From Microcyclospora pomicola (lineage: Eukaryota; Ascomycota; Dothideomycetes; Capnodiales): DNA of 64,000 bases. The position numbers and the translations under genes were made by a program. Positions 51,638 to 63,097 of the stretch are shown here, in pieces. The notes beneath the pieces are model-generated. The model was not told the origin of the DNA, did not search any database, and worked only from the letters and a program-made list of their open reading frames with translations. The stretch covers positions 868,001 to 932,000 of the forward strand of contig NHNY01000005.1 in assembly GCA_002786065.1 (NCBI GenBank). Direction: 5' to 3'. The first letter of the stretch is position 1; each line of letters opens with the position of its first letter.

Positions 51638-53424
51638 TCAAGCATAGCTGTACGTCTTCCTACCGCGTCTCGGCTCGAAGTCATCTTCGCGAGCCCTGGC
51701 AGGCAACGTGAAAGCACTTCGCCTATCGCCCGGACCATTATGTTTATCCGGTCTGACAGTTCGCTCACTGTCGGCTTCCGAGTGGCGGCTGCTGCGCTGG
51801 CCACTACTTCGCTGTGAGGGAACGCGGTGACGGCGAGATCTGGTGCTCAAGTCTACACAAGATATACTGTCATCAGGGACAACAGTTCTGGTGTCACCGA
51901 GACCGTCGGAGTCGTCTTCGTCATCAACAGTACCCGTTCTCGACTCTGGGAGTGCAATTCTTGCAGCAGAGATATAGGAAGGAGGTGGGGCCACTTTCAC
52001 AGGTGGAACGTAGGAGGAAGGGGGTCTAGAAGCTGGAAGAGGAACACCTGCAGCGGATTCGTGCCGACTAGATGTGGGCCGTGGTTTAACCGTGCTGACA
52101 TGCGTCGAGTGTCGGGAAGCTGTCGAGCGACGAGAACGGTGAGAGTGCGTGCTTACGACGCTATCGCGTCGCTTCGGACTGTGCTCACTAAGACTGGAGT
52201 GGTGAGTGCTCGGACGTGACGCATGGGACCTGCTTCGCGGATGCTGAGTGGTTTCCAGGCCATTGAGGTGTGCATCAGCTGGCCTAGCGGATACACGCGC
52301 CGATGTGTATCGACTACCACGTTCTGCGGTCGACCTCGCAGGTGTGTACTCGATAGCATCGTAAGTCAAACTCCTCCTTGGCCCAGGGCGTCGAGAGGAT
52401 GCTTGGTAGCGGCTGATAGCCTCCAGTACCTCGTCATCCTCATAAGCCCCAGCTTCGATTGTTCTTGTGGTCGGCGCTGGCGGGTAACGAATGCTTCGAA
52501 ATGATTCGGTAACGCTGTAGTTCCGGTGTGCGTATCTTGATCGTGGCGGTTCAGAGAGTTCTCTGCGAGGCCGCATCTCAGGTCCACGAGAGACCGATTG
52601 ACTCCTCGTACTACTAGTGAACTCACGCTCCTCTTGTGCATTTTCGGACTCCGAACGTGTCACGGCGAATGCCAATGCAGCACCAGCAGCGGCACCGAGG
52701 ATAGTGCCAAGAATCTTCTTGGTTGGAAACTCGCTTTTTGGTGCAGAAGCGGGTAAGGTAGATGCCCGCGATATGCCTTGACTCGGTGGTGGCGCTTGTG
52801 TGCTTGCCGGCGTTTCGGATTGTCGTCTCGTTGTCGATGTAGCAGATGGGGCTTGCAGGACGGTCTGAGCACGAGTTTCACGCGATGCTAGGGAACCGCG
52901 TCCGTCCTGGGAGCCGTCCTGGTCACCATCTCCATGCCGCGTAGCGCTGAAGCTACTCTCTGCTTTTTGACTGACAGCAGGAAGCTCTTCCTGCGTACTG
53001 TGTGGCTCCTGAAAGATGAACTCGATGGTATTGCCGTCCAAGTCTTCCACTGCCGCGTTGAAAGCAATACCCTCTGGGTCAATGTATGCTGGAGCGCCAC
53101 TCGGTCTCCCTCCAGCATTCAGAGCAGCAGCGTAACAGTTACGTACAGCAAGCCTGCTGTTCGCACGGAACGCAATGTGGGTTGGTGTTAAAGGCGTTCT
53201 AGGGGTTCTCGTGTGAGTCGTGAACCTAGGGAATACGAAGTCGCGACGAACACATACCCACGAGTGTCTTGTGTGAGATAAAGGTCCGCATCCGTCACAC
53301 CAAGACCAATAGAATCGCCTCGCTGCCCAACGTAATGATATCCGAGCGGGTGCAGCGCAGACAGGTAGAAAGATGTTGCGCTAGGGATGTGACCGACGAA
53401 AAGACCAAGATGGGAAACGGGCAT
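51638..53424 (-). CDS. VOC/glyoxalase-fold protein fused to a long disordered tail
   Basis: Exons are 53258-53424 and 51638-53198; the intron is 59 nt (GTATGT...CCTAG) and joins DTRG to TPLTPTHIAFRA in frame. The product has 575 residues. Residues 1-120 form a vicinal-oxygen-chelate domain of the glyoxalase/dioxygenase-like type common in fungi: SHLGLFV, FYLSALHPLGY, THIAFRA, YIDPEGIAFNAAVEDLDGNTIEFIF. Possible metal ligands are His5, His62 and Glu115. From 120 on, the protein is low-complexity Ser/Arg/Pro-rich with SR dipeptides. It is interrupted at about 215-235 by a hydrophobic Gly/Ala segment (KKILGTILGAAAGAALAFAV) that looks like a glycine zipper or membrane helix. The enzyme activity is unknown. 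The frame above the chosen ATG opens only from TTG. Confidence 0.8.
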
Positions 53425-55000
53425 GTTTTCTGAGGAGAGTGCTTGGGTCTTCTTGACGACAGTACAAAGATTGGTCAGGAAACGAAGGTCTGTTGTGTTA
53501 CGAGCGGATCGTGGATACGTGAGGAGGGAGGGTTGCAGTCCCCAAGGTAGTAATACTTCTATGCACGGATACTCAGACCCGCATATGCAATGCAGGTGTT
53601 CATCTCTCTGCGTGCTGGCGAGCTGATCCCAGCAAAGCTTATAGATGAGATGAGGCGAGGAGATGACGAGGAAAAGGTCCCAGACGAATCCTACCAATGT
53701 ACGTGGGGGCCACCAGGAGACATTAGACGATTTCTGCCTGGCTATGTGCTCGCCTGCCTACACTACCATGTCGATGCCAGCAGAGGCACAGCTGCTCGCT
53801 GGAAGGCGGAGGCGAGGGTGATTGCTGGCGGGCATTGGCCTTGGACCGGCATCTCGACTGGCGCTTCGCATCCATGCAGGCAGCAAGGGGCATGGCGGTC
53901 AATAGGCGGTATTCGTCGCTGGCACAATGAGGCGAGCAATCCGCGCGATCTCAGTCCGTTTCGGGTTATACTCATTCGGTGGTGCTTCGGATTGCAGGAC
54001 GAGTAGGAAGTCAGGCCGTCGGCTAGTGGTGGATTTGGTGAGGGACGCAGCTGGACGATAGACATACCAGAGGCTGCCACGTACTGTCGGTTCCATGTCA
54101 ACGATGCAGCTAAGGACGTGGCTATCGGTACAAGTAGGCACGGCCAGCGACAGAACCGTTCGCGGCACGGCACCACGGCACGCCAGGGTGCATGATTGAT
54201 CCGCAACACACCTAGCGTCCGACCTCGCTAGAATAGTGGCAGAGAGACGATTCGGATCGTTACAATGGATAGTTACCTTACCTACGTTAGGTGAATCGTT
54301 GCTCACACCGCTAACAAACTCTACCTACCAACAACTTACCAGATGCCATGTTATAATCAGCATGCCTGACATGTATGTTTCCCGAAGGGTTTCATGATCC
54401 TGTCGCTCGCTTCATCGCTTGAAATCTACATCAAACGTAGTCGGGACGAGTTCGTGAGCATGCAGGCGGACACGCTCGCGGTATTTGAAAAGGGAGAATG
54501 GCTGCCGGGCGTGGAGCAGTACTGCCGGGATCGCAATCGGTTCGTGGCAGACTGTAATGGGTTGGAAGATGTGAGGCGATATGAGCAGGGAGTGCAGACC
54601 GCGACAAAAGGTTCGCGATTGTGCACAGCTTGGGGCTCAGAATCTGGTGGTATTACCTTGTGCTTGAAAAAACATATTTACGAGCGTATATCTGTCCAAA
54701 CTACATGTATATAAGAGAGTGTTACGTGTCGAAGGTATCATCATCCCAAAGACATGCTGCTAACCCAAGCAGCTGTCGGATCTGGACTTTGCCCAACTGC
54801 GTAGAGATGTCCTGAACATGAAACCCTGTATGATGTTGTGATCCAAACAAAGTATCGGCTGAGCTTGTAACATAACACACCAGCTTGATGTTGTAATCGT
54901 AGCTAGATGTATGCTTGGACACTTGCCTTGTACCGTGAAGTCATTCGTCATCATTGACAGGTAACCAGTTGCATGAACCGCTGTACGTTCCTGGTGATGC
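53425..55000. other. Interval of 1.6 kb with one possible short gene
   Basis: This is the promoter side of the VOC-fusion gene and the 3' side of NEP1. Overlapping frames at 53590-54209 on both strands have no motif. The frame at 54394-54714 looks more gene-like and is listed separately. The rest holds nothing recognisable. Confidence 0.45.
54394..54714 (+). CDS. Possible short orphan ORF or gene remnant
   Basis: I do not recognise this frame. The 106 codons start at an ATG. From about residue 14 to 75 the codon use is strongly G/C-ending and the composition is protein-like (RSRDEFVSMQADTLAVFEKG, YCRDRNRFVADCNGLEDVRR), unlike the flanking DNA. The last 30 codons become AT-rich and may be non-coding, so a splice site or truncation could lie near 54610-54630 (a CAG follows at about 54629). 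It could be a real small protein, a leftover exon, or chance. Confidence 0.3.
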   Translation: MILSLASSLEIYIKRSRDEFVSMQADTLAVFEKGEWLPGVEQYCRDRNRFVADCNGLEDVRRYEQGVQTATKGSRLCTAWGSESGGITLCLKKHIYERISVQTTCI

Positions 55001-55834
55001 TCAGATCACATCCCACACATCCTCAGCCGCGTGGCAGAATTTGCTGCAGGCTACACTGGCACTGAGGCTGTAGTTGCTGATACTGATGGAGTCGTCCTTG
55101 AACTGATCGGCGAACGTATCGGCGCCTTTGGCCATGGCGCCAACAAAGACGCAAATGCTCTCCTTCGGTCCCAAATCCTGGATGTACTCCCGAACTCGAA
55201 CCACGGGCGCATCAAACGATAAAGTGACCTTGCGGCAATTGGGAGGAAGATGGTCGGTGATGGGATTCCGGATGACTTTAAGCAGTTTCTCCGGAGATGA
55301 GGTCGAACGGATCGACAGATTATGGAGGAGCTGGACCATAAGACCAGCAAAGCGTTTGAACGTTCGTGGAATGCGAACAGTCGGGCTGACTTCAATCAGA
55401 ACGCCCTTGGCGGTATGAATGTAAATCTGAAGCTTGCCAGCTTTATTGATGGGCGAGTCAAGCAGGGTGAGTAGGCACTTGTTCGGTGTCAGCATTCAAC
55501 GACAACACGGCGTAAGTGGGCCGTATGATACCTGATGGGTGATGTCCGGCCGAGCGTCACTGATATCGCGATTCATCTTCCGCATCACACCAATATGCTC
55601 GTCGCTGTTGAGCAACGAGTATTTTGCAGCGTCTTTTGCGCCGTTGCGGCCATTACCATGGGATGCCTTATACGTCTCCAAACTGGCGTTGGAGAGCACC
55701 ACAATCAGGCGCTTGGTATTCTTGTCACTACTCGGGATGGGGACATTTTGCTCGGCCACCAGTTGAGGAAGGCTGGGTGGGGGTAGAGATTGGGTCTGGG
55801 TCCCTGTGAGACCAGCATGGCCATGGTCAGTCAT
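55001..55834 (-). CDS. EMG1: 18S rRNA pseudouridine N1-methyltransferase Nep1/Emg1
   Basis: This is a SPOUT-class methyltransferase that acts on the hypermodified pseudouridine of 18S rRNA and is essential for small-subunit biogenesis in the nucleolus. Exons are 55532-55834 and 55001-55477 with a 54-nt intron (GTATCA...AACAAG); the product has 259 residues (yeast 252). Motifs are [12 protein letters not shown] near the start, [12 protein letters not shown] joined to [22 protein letters not shown] across the intron, [27 protein letters not shown], and the SAM-knot end [15 protein letters not shown]...[18 protein letters not shown]. The start ATG gives MTDHGHAG; eight more codons above it begin only with TTG. 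Confidence 0.93.
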
Positions 55835-56682
55835 GGCAAAGGCCTTGTTGAAAGGCAATGCAAAGATGATGGGGATGGTGGAAGCGCGATGATAGCAGTA
55901 TTGCTGGTGTACAGAATGTAAATGGGGTCGGAAGGGAAGTGATAGTGATGTGGTGAGGTGAAGTATGCGCGGGTTGGGCCGCCATCTTCTTGCCGAGAGT
56001 AGGAATTAGGAAGGCTGCGTATTGCAACCGTAGAATAACCTACTTATTCTCTTGGTGTCTCTGCCGCCCGAAGATGGGCGTCTGCCGATATATTCGTTGG
56101 CAGATGCATCAAGTAGTGACTTTTCCAGAACCTCTGCTTGCGAGCCGTGAGAGTCGGGTGAAGCTGACATGATTGGAGGTCAAAGATGATGCTGCAGCGG
56201 TCGCGTGGTGCTGGTGGGAGTCTTCTGGATGAAGATATCTGAGAATTTAGCACTTCTGTCACGACAAGAAGAACAAGATGATCGGCCAGTCCAAGGGAGG
56301 GGACGACTGCTATATGTAGTTTCGGGTGAATGGTGGGAGAGTCAGCCGAGCATGGAATACGTGCATGACCCCGTTGCTGTCAATGGATCCAGCTCTCGGC
56401 GCGAAAATTCGACAGTCACGTGGATCCGAAGTCGCCATCGGAGTGATTGTTCTCCTTGATTCTCCGCACTCATACACGCCGAAGTCGTCTAGGGGCTCTA
56501 TCCGTATGAGAGTCGATTGGGAAAAGCTTCAGCTAAGCTAAGTGATCGAGAGATTCACATCGAACTATCATTGTGATGCGAATACCAGCGTCAAGTAGAC
56601 AGAGAACAAAATAGTAACCATTATATATGATGTTGCAAAACGTGCTTAGAACTACGCACAGCGTTCATTCGCTGGAATCACA
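55835..56682. other. Intergenic between NEP1 and tRNA-Ser
   Basis: This 848-bp gap holds the NEP1 promoter. Short frames here have no motif. The part from 56560 to 56660 is AT-rich, just before the tRNA. Confidence 0.45.
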
Positions 56683-56781
56683 GCTGCTGTGTCGGAGTGG
56701 TTAACGAGTCAGACTTGAATACTCGCATTATTCGGTTATCTGATGCCTTCGGGCGCGCAAGTTCGAATCTTGTCGGCAGCG
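56683..56781 (+). tRNA. tRNA-Ser (anticodon TGA) with 18-nt intron
   Basis: The acceptor stem GCTGCTG (56683-56689) pairs with CGGCAGC (56774-56780), with discriminator G at 56781. The D arm is TCG...CGA around GAGTGGTTAA. The anticodon stem TCAGA (56709-56713) pairs with TCTGA (56739-56743). The mature loop is CTTGAAA with anticodon TGA at 56716-56718, once the intron at 56720-56737 directly after position 37 is removed. A long variable arm with a GCC/GGC stem marks it as a class II (serine) tRNA. The T arm is GCAAG-TTCGAAT-CTTGT. A T-rich pol III stop follows at about 56783-56790. Confidence 0.93.
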
Positions 56782-57086
56782 ATTTCTTTTGCTCTCGCCC
56801 AGCGGCTCAGAGTCGTTTATGCGTCTACTCGTGGTGGGAGTAATTGCACGATTCTTTTGGCTCAGCAGCCAGAATCCGGATGCTGGAGTACATCTATGTG
56901 ATCTGCCAATCGTCGTCAAGTCTCCACATGACGCAACTTTGTCCCTTATCTTTATCCACCAAGAACAAGTTCGCACCCGCCGCCCGCGCGATCAACGGCT
57001 GGTGGCTTCCATTGTCGTGTGACGGATGGAACATCTCTGAGAATGACTTTCCACAGATCCACCTAGAAACCGGGATAATAGTATGA
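56782..57086. promoter_or_regulatory. YVC1 upstream region with short upstream ORFs
   Basis: These 305 bp lie between the tRNA and the channel gene. Three short upstream ORFs precede the start: 57026-57040 (4 codons plus stop), 57043-57066 (7 codons plus stop) and 57083-57097 (4 codons plus stop). The last begins 4 bases before the main ATG and overlaps it. The transcription start is unknown, so it is not certain that all lie in the mRNA. Confidence 0.5.
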
Positions 57087-59415
57087 ATGGCGGATGATTC
57101 AAGTGGCGACCACAGTCCGGGCGACCAGCCGAAAGAGCTCGAAGACTATAGTTTCCCGCATTTATCTTCACCGGCATTGGGATCCGAGGCCGATCATGAA
57201 GGTGCAAACATCACCATCGCGGAGCCGACGCGACCTAGACTACCTAAACGCAACACTCTGCGAGGCGAGAGTTCGAAAAGCGTGAGCGAGGCTCTACGAT
57301 TGGCCCGCGCGCGGGAAGAGCAAGAGACGTTACTCGGGGAGGACGAGGAGGCCGACGATGATGGCTGTTATCCTCCAAGACAGGATGACCACGGTCGAAT
57401 GCATAACCCGCATGCGGACCTGCCGGTGTATACTACGATCCACAAGATCAGGCGGTTGATCCTCGCAACCATCGGTAGGCGATGGACGATCCTTGTTGTA
57501 TTGAAGAGGTAGCTGATGTAGTTCTCATACGATAGATGATCCGTACAGTCTTGAGCAGTTGAAGAGTCCTCGCATGAACGTCAACGTCGTCCGGCCTTTA
57601 GTCGACCATCTTTACGATCCCGATGATGTCTCGGTCGTCTATTGTCTGCTGGTCAATCGTGTACAGTTCCTCCGCGAACAATCCTACCAGGCTCATCATC
57701 AGACGGTTAACATCACCCGCGCCAATGTTTGTGAGCTGGTGGCGTCGCGCGTCCTCCGGCGATTCGACGAAGACCATCCTGGTCGTCAAGGTCTACTGAT
57801 GCTTGCGAATGTCCTTGTGGCAGGGTTTGAACCATTTCAAAATGCCCCCAATGAGATATTCAACCGGAACACAGCATCCACGCATTGGACGGTGAAGTGG
57901 AAACTCACGCGACCAGAATACCTACACATGCTCACGGCGCTCGAAGTGGCCATTGTTTCTGAGTCGAAGAGTTTCCTTAGTACTTCCGCCTGCCAGAAGA
58001 TCGTGGACAATGTCTATCGAGGCCGAGTTATCTACACGCCCACGAGTTTCATCGACATATTACCGGATCACTACAAGAACCGTGGCATATCCTTGTATGA
58101 TCCCCGCAAAGCGCCTCTCCTGAACCAATACCGGCTCATCGTGCCTCGGACGAGGAACATCATCGAGGGTTTCCAGTTCGCGACGCTGTTGGGTCTATAC
58201 GTCCTGACAATGGCCAGTAGAGCACATACGATCGGTCCGAAACATCTTGCTATCACCGTTTGGGAGATTGTTTTCATGGTTTATGCTGTTGGATGGAATT
58301 TGGATGAACTGTCGAGTGTCCTTGAACATGGCTGGACTGTGCATACAGAAAACCTGTGGTCCTTCCTTGATATCACTTTCGTCTGCATCTTCTGGACATA
58401 TTTCGGGGTTCGGATACATGGCATCGCAACAAGCGACGGTAGCACCTCGAAGCTAGCGGTCGACATTCTTTCGCTGGCTATGCCCATATTGTTGCCGCGG
58501 CTGGCGTTCTGCCTCATGCCAGAGAACATGCTCTTCATATCCCTCCGGGCGATGATGGCAGACTTCACATTCCTCACTCTGCTAGCTGGTTGGTGCTTCG
58601 GTGGATTCCTGGTAGCTCTACGTTGGCTTAGCGAGTCTCAGGACGGCTATATACGACATAGCTGGATGACGATTGCGAAGTGGATGCTCTGGATCTGGTT
58701 CGGGTTGGATGGCACTGGAGTCCAGCGATCGGTGGAAATGCACTGGTTCCTCGGACCAACACTCATGATCACATTCGCCTTCCTCGGAAACACGCTCTTC
58801 CTGACCATTCTCGTGGCCATGCTAAGCAACACCTACCAGAACCTAGCTCAGAACGCCACGGCCGAGATCCAATTCCGTCGCGCCGTCCTGACATTCGAAG
58901 GCGTCAAATCAGACGCAATCTTCGCATACCGGCCACCGTTCAACGTCCTCGCGGTCCTCATCTTGCTGCCCCTGAAATTCGTGCTTTCCGACCGCTGGTT
59001 CCACAAAGTCAACATCACCGCCGTGCGCATCCTCAACGCCCCGATTCTGCTTGCAATCTCGCTCTACGAGCGCAAATACCTCTGGAACCGCTCCCGCTTC
59101 GTCTCGCCGCCCCGCAAACACACCTGGCTGACGATGTGGGAGCGCTTCGGCGCGCACGGCGACTTGCAGGCGGTGTTCGACACGGAGCCGCCGCAGTCCG
59201 TCATCGACGAAATGGACGACATCGACGATGTGCTGGGCGGCGACTTCGCCGATCAGGGCTACATCAGCGCCATGCGCAGTCGCCGGGGGAGTCGGTCGAT
59301 CAGTGAGTATTCGGGGGCGCACAGCCGGAGCATGTCTCGACTGAACGGGCTGCGGAGGAGGACGAGAGAGTACCAGAACTCTGGGAACGATGAGAACCTG
59401 CAGGCGGAGGTTTAG
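57087..59415 (+). CDS. YVC1: Vacuolar TRP-type cation channel (Yvc1/TRPY1)
   Basis: This is a calcium-permeable TRP-family channel of the vacuole membrane that releases Ca2+ on osmotic and other stress. Exons are 57087-57474 and 57536-59415 with a 61-nt intron; the product has 755 residues. The cytosolic N-terminal region (1-300) includes VVRPLVDHLYDPDDVSVVYCLLVNR. Membrane segments are visible at about 345-365, 375-395, 410-430, 445-465, 485-510 and 545-570, with the pore region near WMTIAKWMLWIWFGLDGTG. FLGNTLFLTILVAMLSNTYQ is the last, S6-like helix. After the pore come QFRRAVLTFEGVKSDAIFAYRPPFN and an acidic patch (DEMDDIDDVLGGDF), which in yeast Yvc1 binds Ca2+. It converges on PalB. Confidence 0.9.
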
Positions 59416-59665
59416 CAGACGCCGCGGTCGAATCTGTCTGGTGATCTTGCGAGGAGGGAAGCGGTCAGGAGAAGGAAAGCTAGGGTGCTCAGTGTGCTAC
59501 TGCGATCGCCAACGGACGTCAGTCAACTTGGTGTCTGAGGGTGCGGACTCGCAGAGGTGCTGTATGCCTCAGTACTTCTCACAGCTAACCTATATAAGAT
59601 CGCCTCACTACCTACATAGCTCATTCGACTTCATTACTCGTTGCATCATACTCTGTACTCGTGTC

Positions 59666-62426
59666 TCAATTCCACTCCACCCACTCCCCACATTCCAAAG
59701 CATTGATTTGATCCACCAGCAGCTCGATGCCAAAACTCTCTTCGACTTCCACACTCACGCCCACGCTCATGCGCTCCAACACCAGCCAAACCGCGCCATG
59801 ACCCGGGCCCAGATCGACGTCATCAAGCCGGAACCCGTTCGCGCCGTCGACATACTCTCCCTCCCCTGACATGATCAAGATCTTCGAGGTTGGGCCACGA
59901 CCAAGCGAGAGCGACATGCGCACCAACGAGCGCTCGGATGCTGGCCGGGCATGGTCGAGGCTTCGCGCAACTGCGTAGACTTTACCTAGGCGGCGAATGG
60001 TAAGTGGACATGCGATGCTGGTCTCGTGACGGCCAAATCTCGCCAGTGGAGGCTGCACACGCACGCGCCCGGCGCCTTCCTTGGGCAACGCTATCAGTTG
60101 TATAGGCGTGGAGCTTTCGACGGTGAGAGTGAAAGCGCCGAGCTGGTGCGGCTCAAAGGTGCTGCAGATGATGGTGTAGGCGCCAGGATCGAGGTCAGTG
60201 TGTTCAGCGACACAGCAGCCACGGCGATAGTCTTTGCTATCAGTGATGATGTCCTTACTTTGCAGTGTGTGCACGCGGCGGCCACTGTTGCTGTGCACGA
60301 GCTTGACGTGAACGTTGAGATCATCTGTGCACGATTCGAGTAGGAAAGTGATGCTGTCGGTATGCTGGGGGACCTTCAAGGTGAATTGCGGATTGGTGGA
60401 GTACATCTGACTGTGCGCATTCCCGCCCGCGGTATCAAAGGTCCAGGCTGCGGACAGGGTGTGACTGTATGGTGATCTCGCTCCGGCCTGTGTCAGATTC
60501 AGCGGTGAGTCGCTGAAGGTTGAGATGGTAAATGTGTGATCGGTGGCGACCAAATCTTGCTCTAGTGGTACAATGGTATACGATTTTCCTGCATCGCAGT
60601 TGTCGAGTCTGAGCAAGGTCTGAGGACTGTCGACAAACCAGCCCTTCTCTACAGTGCGCTCGGGAAGCAAGACCCTACGTCCATGCGTCGCGAAGGCTAC
60701 CAGGGCGATATGACCTGTGACATCGATGTGGTAACGATCAGACTCGATCTCTTCGTCGGTGGCTGCAACTGGAATGATATTACGGAAGTGCCGCCATAGT
60801 AGCACCCAAATGGTTCCTCCATTTGTTGCAGTGATTTGGAATTGGGGATGAGCAGCCAAACTTGCAAAGCGTCCTCGAGGCTTACTTGGCCCATTCTCCG
60901 ACTCAAGAAGGTCCCACTTGAAGTGTATGTCTTGTCTGTGAGCGAAAAGCCCAGGATTCCAGTTGAGATATATGGATTCAAAGTGCTGCACAATATTGTC
61001 GAGATCGATCCAGAATCTTCCCGGTGAGAGTTTCTCATCGGCGTTCAACATGTCTCTCGAGCAACTGAAAACTTCCTGGTAATCGACCGTACTACTTGCC
61101 TCTACAGCTTCCGGTGCCTGACTCCCGTTCCCTGTGAAGCGGCCACGCCAACTTGTGCCCTCGCACCACGGATTCTTGACAAGCATTAGACGTTGACCAT
61201 CGACTTCTCTGATGTCCAGAACAGCATAATCATGCTCCCCGGCAAGACCTAGCTCTTTCTCGAGCTGGTGGCTCATCTTTGCAGTTCCCATCGTAACCAT
61301 AACGTCTCCGATCTCGAAGGCATTAAGGACACGATCCCAGAACTGATCCGGATCAAACTCGTCAGCCTGTAGGAAGGTCTGCTCTGGAATCCAACCAGTC
61401 AGAACCCACAAGTCTGTGCCGCTGTTGCTACCAGGGAAATCATAGCCTCCTCGTACTTTCAAGTACGCCTTCTCGACCAGCGCCGGCCACAGCAGCTCTG
61501 GGTTATGTCGGTCTACTACGTGGATCACTCGATTCGTCTTACTCACTGGCAGGCGGTCATCAATCACAACTCTACGAAAGCATCCATTGAAGTTCAATCG
61601 CGCGATGTACTTTCCATTGCCAGATATCGTTGGTTGCTTGGCATTGGTGTCATACGGGTAAAGCATTGCAGCGCTGACATTAGCGTGGCCACCTCGTTCT
61701 GTTCGCGCCACGCCCGCACAAAGTGACGCGACGACTGAACAATCCGTGACGGCGTCCTGGACGAGGTCGACTTTTTGCTTCGAGCTCATACTGATAGTGT
61801 GGTCGGCACGAGCCTCTGGGTACCATGACGGGGGTGGCAATGCCTGATGAGGTCTCAGCCAGCCTTCCAAAGCATCTTCTTGGTAATCCGAGAGTGGTAA
61901 ATCCGGCACGTCTCTAGGGTGGCAACATCGTTAACGACCATGACGATCGAAACCACACATAGTATAGGCTAACCTACGTAAACAATGCTTCGCCCGATTT
62001 CAGCTCAAACTCGTTCGGTGCAGGTGTCATCGTCCAAGGAGGAAATTTGAACCCATTCAGGAAACCAGCCTTGAGGATAATGATCTGTTCAGCCTTTGAT
62101 AGCGTTCTAGTCGATCGAGGTTCCTGACGGACTCGCGAGCTGCCAGGACGAGTCGCCACGTCCACCTGCTGTCGAATCGCTCCTCTCCAATCTTCACTAA
62201 ACTTGAGGCGTTCTGCTTGATCCAGCAAATGTTCAACACGCTGCGAAAGCTTGGCTTTTTCAGATGGGATTTGAGCCAGTTTCAATGCTCTCATCGATGC
62301 TTCAGCAGCTTTGATCGTTGCGTCCAAAGCCTCGTTGGAGGTCTGGGATCTCGCCAGTTGCGTCTCATAGTAGTCCGCATTTGTGCTCGATCCGCTCGAA
62401 GGAGTAGATCTGCTCATAGTGATCAT
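59666..62426 (-). CDS. palB: Calpain-like protease PalB/Rim13 of the alkaline-pH pathway
   Basis: This cysteine protease is thought to cleave the transcription factor PacC/Rim101 at ESCRT-linked complexes when ambient pH rises. Exons are 61978-62426 and 59666-61913 with a 64-nt intron; the product has 898 residues. An N-terminal MIT-like helical region (about 10-95) would bind ESCRT-III. The catalytic triad is present: Cys208 in QDAVTDCSVVASL, His377 in GEHDYAVLD and Asn397 in LVKNPW. The rest of the calpain core has RRVVIDDRLPV and LWPALVEKAYLK. Two beta-sandwich domains (calpain III-like) follow to the end, including WRITATN-like strands and the final ALECGEWVEWN. The start could be the first or fourth codon. 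It is divergent from the small membrane-protein gene, 168 bp apart. Confidence 0.92.
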
Positions 62427-62594
62427 ATACTTGTGAAGGTCGAACTCAATGAAGCTGAGGTCGAACGGAACAGCTCGGCGGAACCCGTGTGACTGCCAGC
62501 TTGAGCTTCCAGAAGAGGGTCACAACCATTCATAACCACCTGCACCAAACAATAGTTCTGTACAGCTTCGGCACACATCCTTACCGTCGCAAAC

Positions 62595-63097
62595 ATGGCA
62601 TCTAGGACGCTCACCACCTTGTCTCGACCTGCAGCTAGCATGCTGCGGCCGACCTCCCATATCACTGCCCAGCGAAGCTTCCAAACATCCCGAACCCTGC
62701 GACAGACTGGTGTCGTTGCAAGAAAGCCGGTCGGCGCTTTCAGGGGAACGTGAGTGCTCACTCCTCGGTATCATACTCGCGATCGCGAAACGAAAAGCAG
62801 GGCTGCGGAAAGACGTGAATGGACATGAGCTGATGTGTCAATGGACAGGCTCTTCGGGTTTCTGCTCGGCGCGACACTCGCAGGCTCTGGACTGTACTAC
62901 TACGTGATCGATGAATACAAGGTCTCGAACGAGTTGTTGACCGAGGACATCTACGTGAGTGCCTCACAAGACCGGCAGGATGGTCGCAGGCCGTTCCGAA
63001 GACTAATGATTGGATTCCGCAGGCGCTACAATCGGCCGTACAAAGGGTGGAAACATATGTCAAGTCACTGGAGGACGAGGTCAAGACCAAGAAATGA
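62595..63097 (+). CDS. Small mitochondrial membrane protein, function unknown
   Basis: Three exons, 62595-62749, 62849-62954 and 63023-63097, join in frame to give 111 residues; introns are 99 and 68 nt (GTGAGT...GACAG and GTGAGT...CGCAG). The N-terminus is a presequence-like Arg/Ser/Thr segment (RSFQTSRTLRQTG). One membrane helix (LFGFLLGATLAGSGLYYYVI, about 53-72) is followed by a short coiled-coil-like tail (SAVQRVETYVKSLEDEVKTKK). The plan of presequence, single helix and coiled coil is that of several inner-membrane organising proteins. I recall similar unnamed proteins in other filamentous fungi but cannot give a function. No single frame covers the gene; the three pieces are each supported by splice sites and frame. 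Confidence 0.72.

Noticed and set aside
53590-54006. 138-codon plus-strand frame upstream of the VOC-fusion gene
   Set aside because: No homology recognised, an opposing frame of equal size on the other strand, and a composition without an ordered core.
58680-59306. 208-codon plus-strand frame within YVC1
   Set aside because: It is a frame-shifted shadow of the channel's C-terminal half; the YVC1 frame has the conserved membrane segments.
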